This document shows, one piece after another, positions 4,804-5,137 of a stretch of DNA of 5,137 bases. The notes under the pieces were generated by a model that was given only the letters and a program-made list of their open reading frames with translations, made no database searches and was not told the origin of the DNA. Source of the DNA: JBEEJZ01 sp046046915 (GTDB lineage: Bacteria > Pseudomonadota > Gammaproteobacteria > Burkholderiales > Burkholderiaceae_C); the NCBI GenBank assembly GCA_046046915.1, contig JBJOIT010000094.1, positions 1 to 5,137 on the forward strand, given 5' to 3'. Positions within the stretch are counted from its first letter, which is position 1. Every line of letters starts with the position of its first letter. The position numbers were made by a program, and so were the translations under genes.

Positions 4804-5137
4804 TTAGTTGGGGAACTGCTTGATGCTGCTGGTGACCACGCCCCAGATCTCCAGGGTCTGTCCATCCTTGGGGGTGATGTCCGGGAAGGTGGGGTTGGCT
4901 GCCTTGAGCTTGATCTGGCCTTGGCGCTGGTGGAGCTGCTTGATGGTGAAGTCACCGTCCACTACGGCCACCACGATCTGGCCATGGCGGGGCTTGATGG
5001 CGCGGTCCACCATGACGACGTCACCATCAAAGATGCCGGCTTCGCGCATGGACTCTCCGCGGACCCGGATCAGGTAGGTGGCCTGGGGATGCTTGATGAG
5101 CTTGGCCATCAGGTCCACACGCTGGATCAGGAAGTCT
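4804..5137 (-). CDS. umuD: UmuD, self-cleaving polymerase V accessory protein (partial)
   Basis: About 110 C-terminal residues are visible; the frame continues through the right edge (DFLIQRVDL precedes the visible GTG at 5116-5118), so that GTG is an internal valine codon and the true start lies outside. The serine-lysine protease core is intact: Ser in RGESM and Lys in DGDFTIKQL correspond to Ser60 and Lys97 of E. coli UmuD. The fold is that of the LexA/UmuD peptidase family. RecA-stimulated autocleavage removes the N-terminus, which is not visible here, to give the form that activates UmuC. It is followed by umuC after 40 nt. A LexA-controlled promoter would be expected upstream, beyond the window, so SOS control cannot be checked here. 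LexA itself is unlikely because the segment aligns with UmuD and directly precedes umuC. Confidence 0.93.
   Translation of the reverse strand, partial: DFLIQRVDLMAKLIKHPQATYLIRVRGESMREAGIFDGDVVMVDRAIKPRHGQIVVAVVDGDFTIKQLHQRQGQIKLKAANPTFPDITPKDGQTLEIWGVVTSSIKQFPN

Overview
The window looks like accessory DNA (plasmid, genomic island or variable chromosomal region) of a betaproteobacterium, most likely a Burkholderiales member near the Comamonadaceae. This is inferred from the short H-NS protein of the Bordetella/Burkholderia type, the SRAP variant, and GC content that is moderate in the left third and higher (about 60% by eye) in the right two thirds. No replication, transposition or integration gene is visible, so the replicon type cannot be settled.

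Layout. Positions 1-363 hold at most the tail of an unrecognised reading frame, then a run of three hairpins ending in a strong intrinsic terminator (185-210), then a leader region. Two plus-strand genes follow: a GTG-started HD-domain phosphohydrolase (364-900) and an H-NS family DNA-binding protein (998-1285), the latter closed by a terminator-like hairpin (1302-1320). A second, AT-rich inverted repeat (1345-1387) lies between the converging transcription units.

From 1477 to the right edge everything is on the minus strand. In order of transcription: umuD (cut by the window end), umuC, a 61-residue cysteine-rich protein, a DUF2237 protein, an exported DUF411 (CopG-like) copper-binding protein, and an SRAP (YedK/HMCES-like) protein. 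UmuD and UmuC form the SOS mutagenic polymerase V, and SRAP proteins shield abasic sites in single-stranded DNA, so the outer members make a DNA-damage cassette. The three middle genes are cysteine-rich and are not known DNA-repair proteins. The 61-residue gene and the DUF2237 gene overlap by 4 nt and look translationally coupled. A candidate promoter (3413-3440) behind umuC suggests that the middle and distal genes can be expressed apart from umuDC.

The most interesting unexplained item is the small cysteine-rich protein plus DUF2237 pair, followed by the DUF411 gene, between umuDC and the SRAP gene. No complete, clearly new system is evident: most genes belong to recognisable families.
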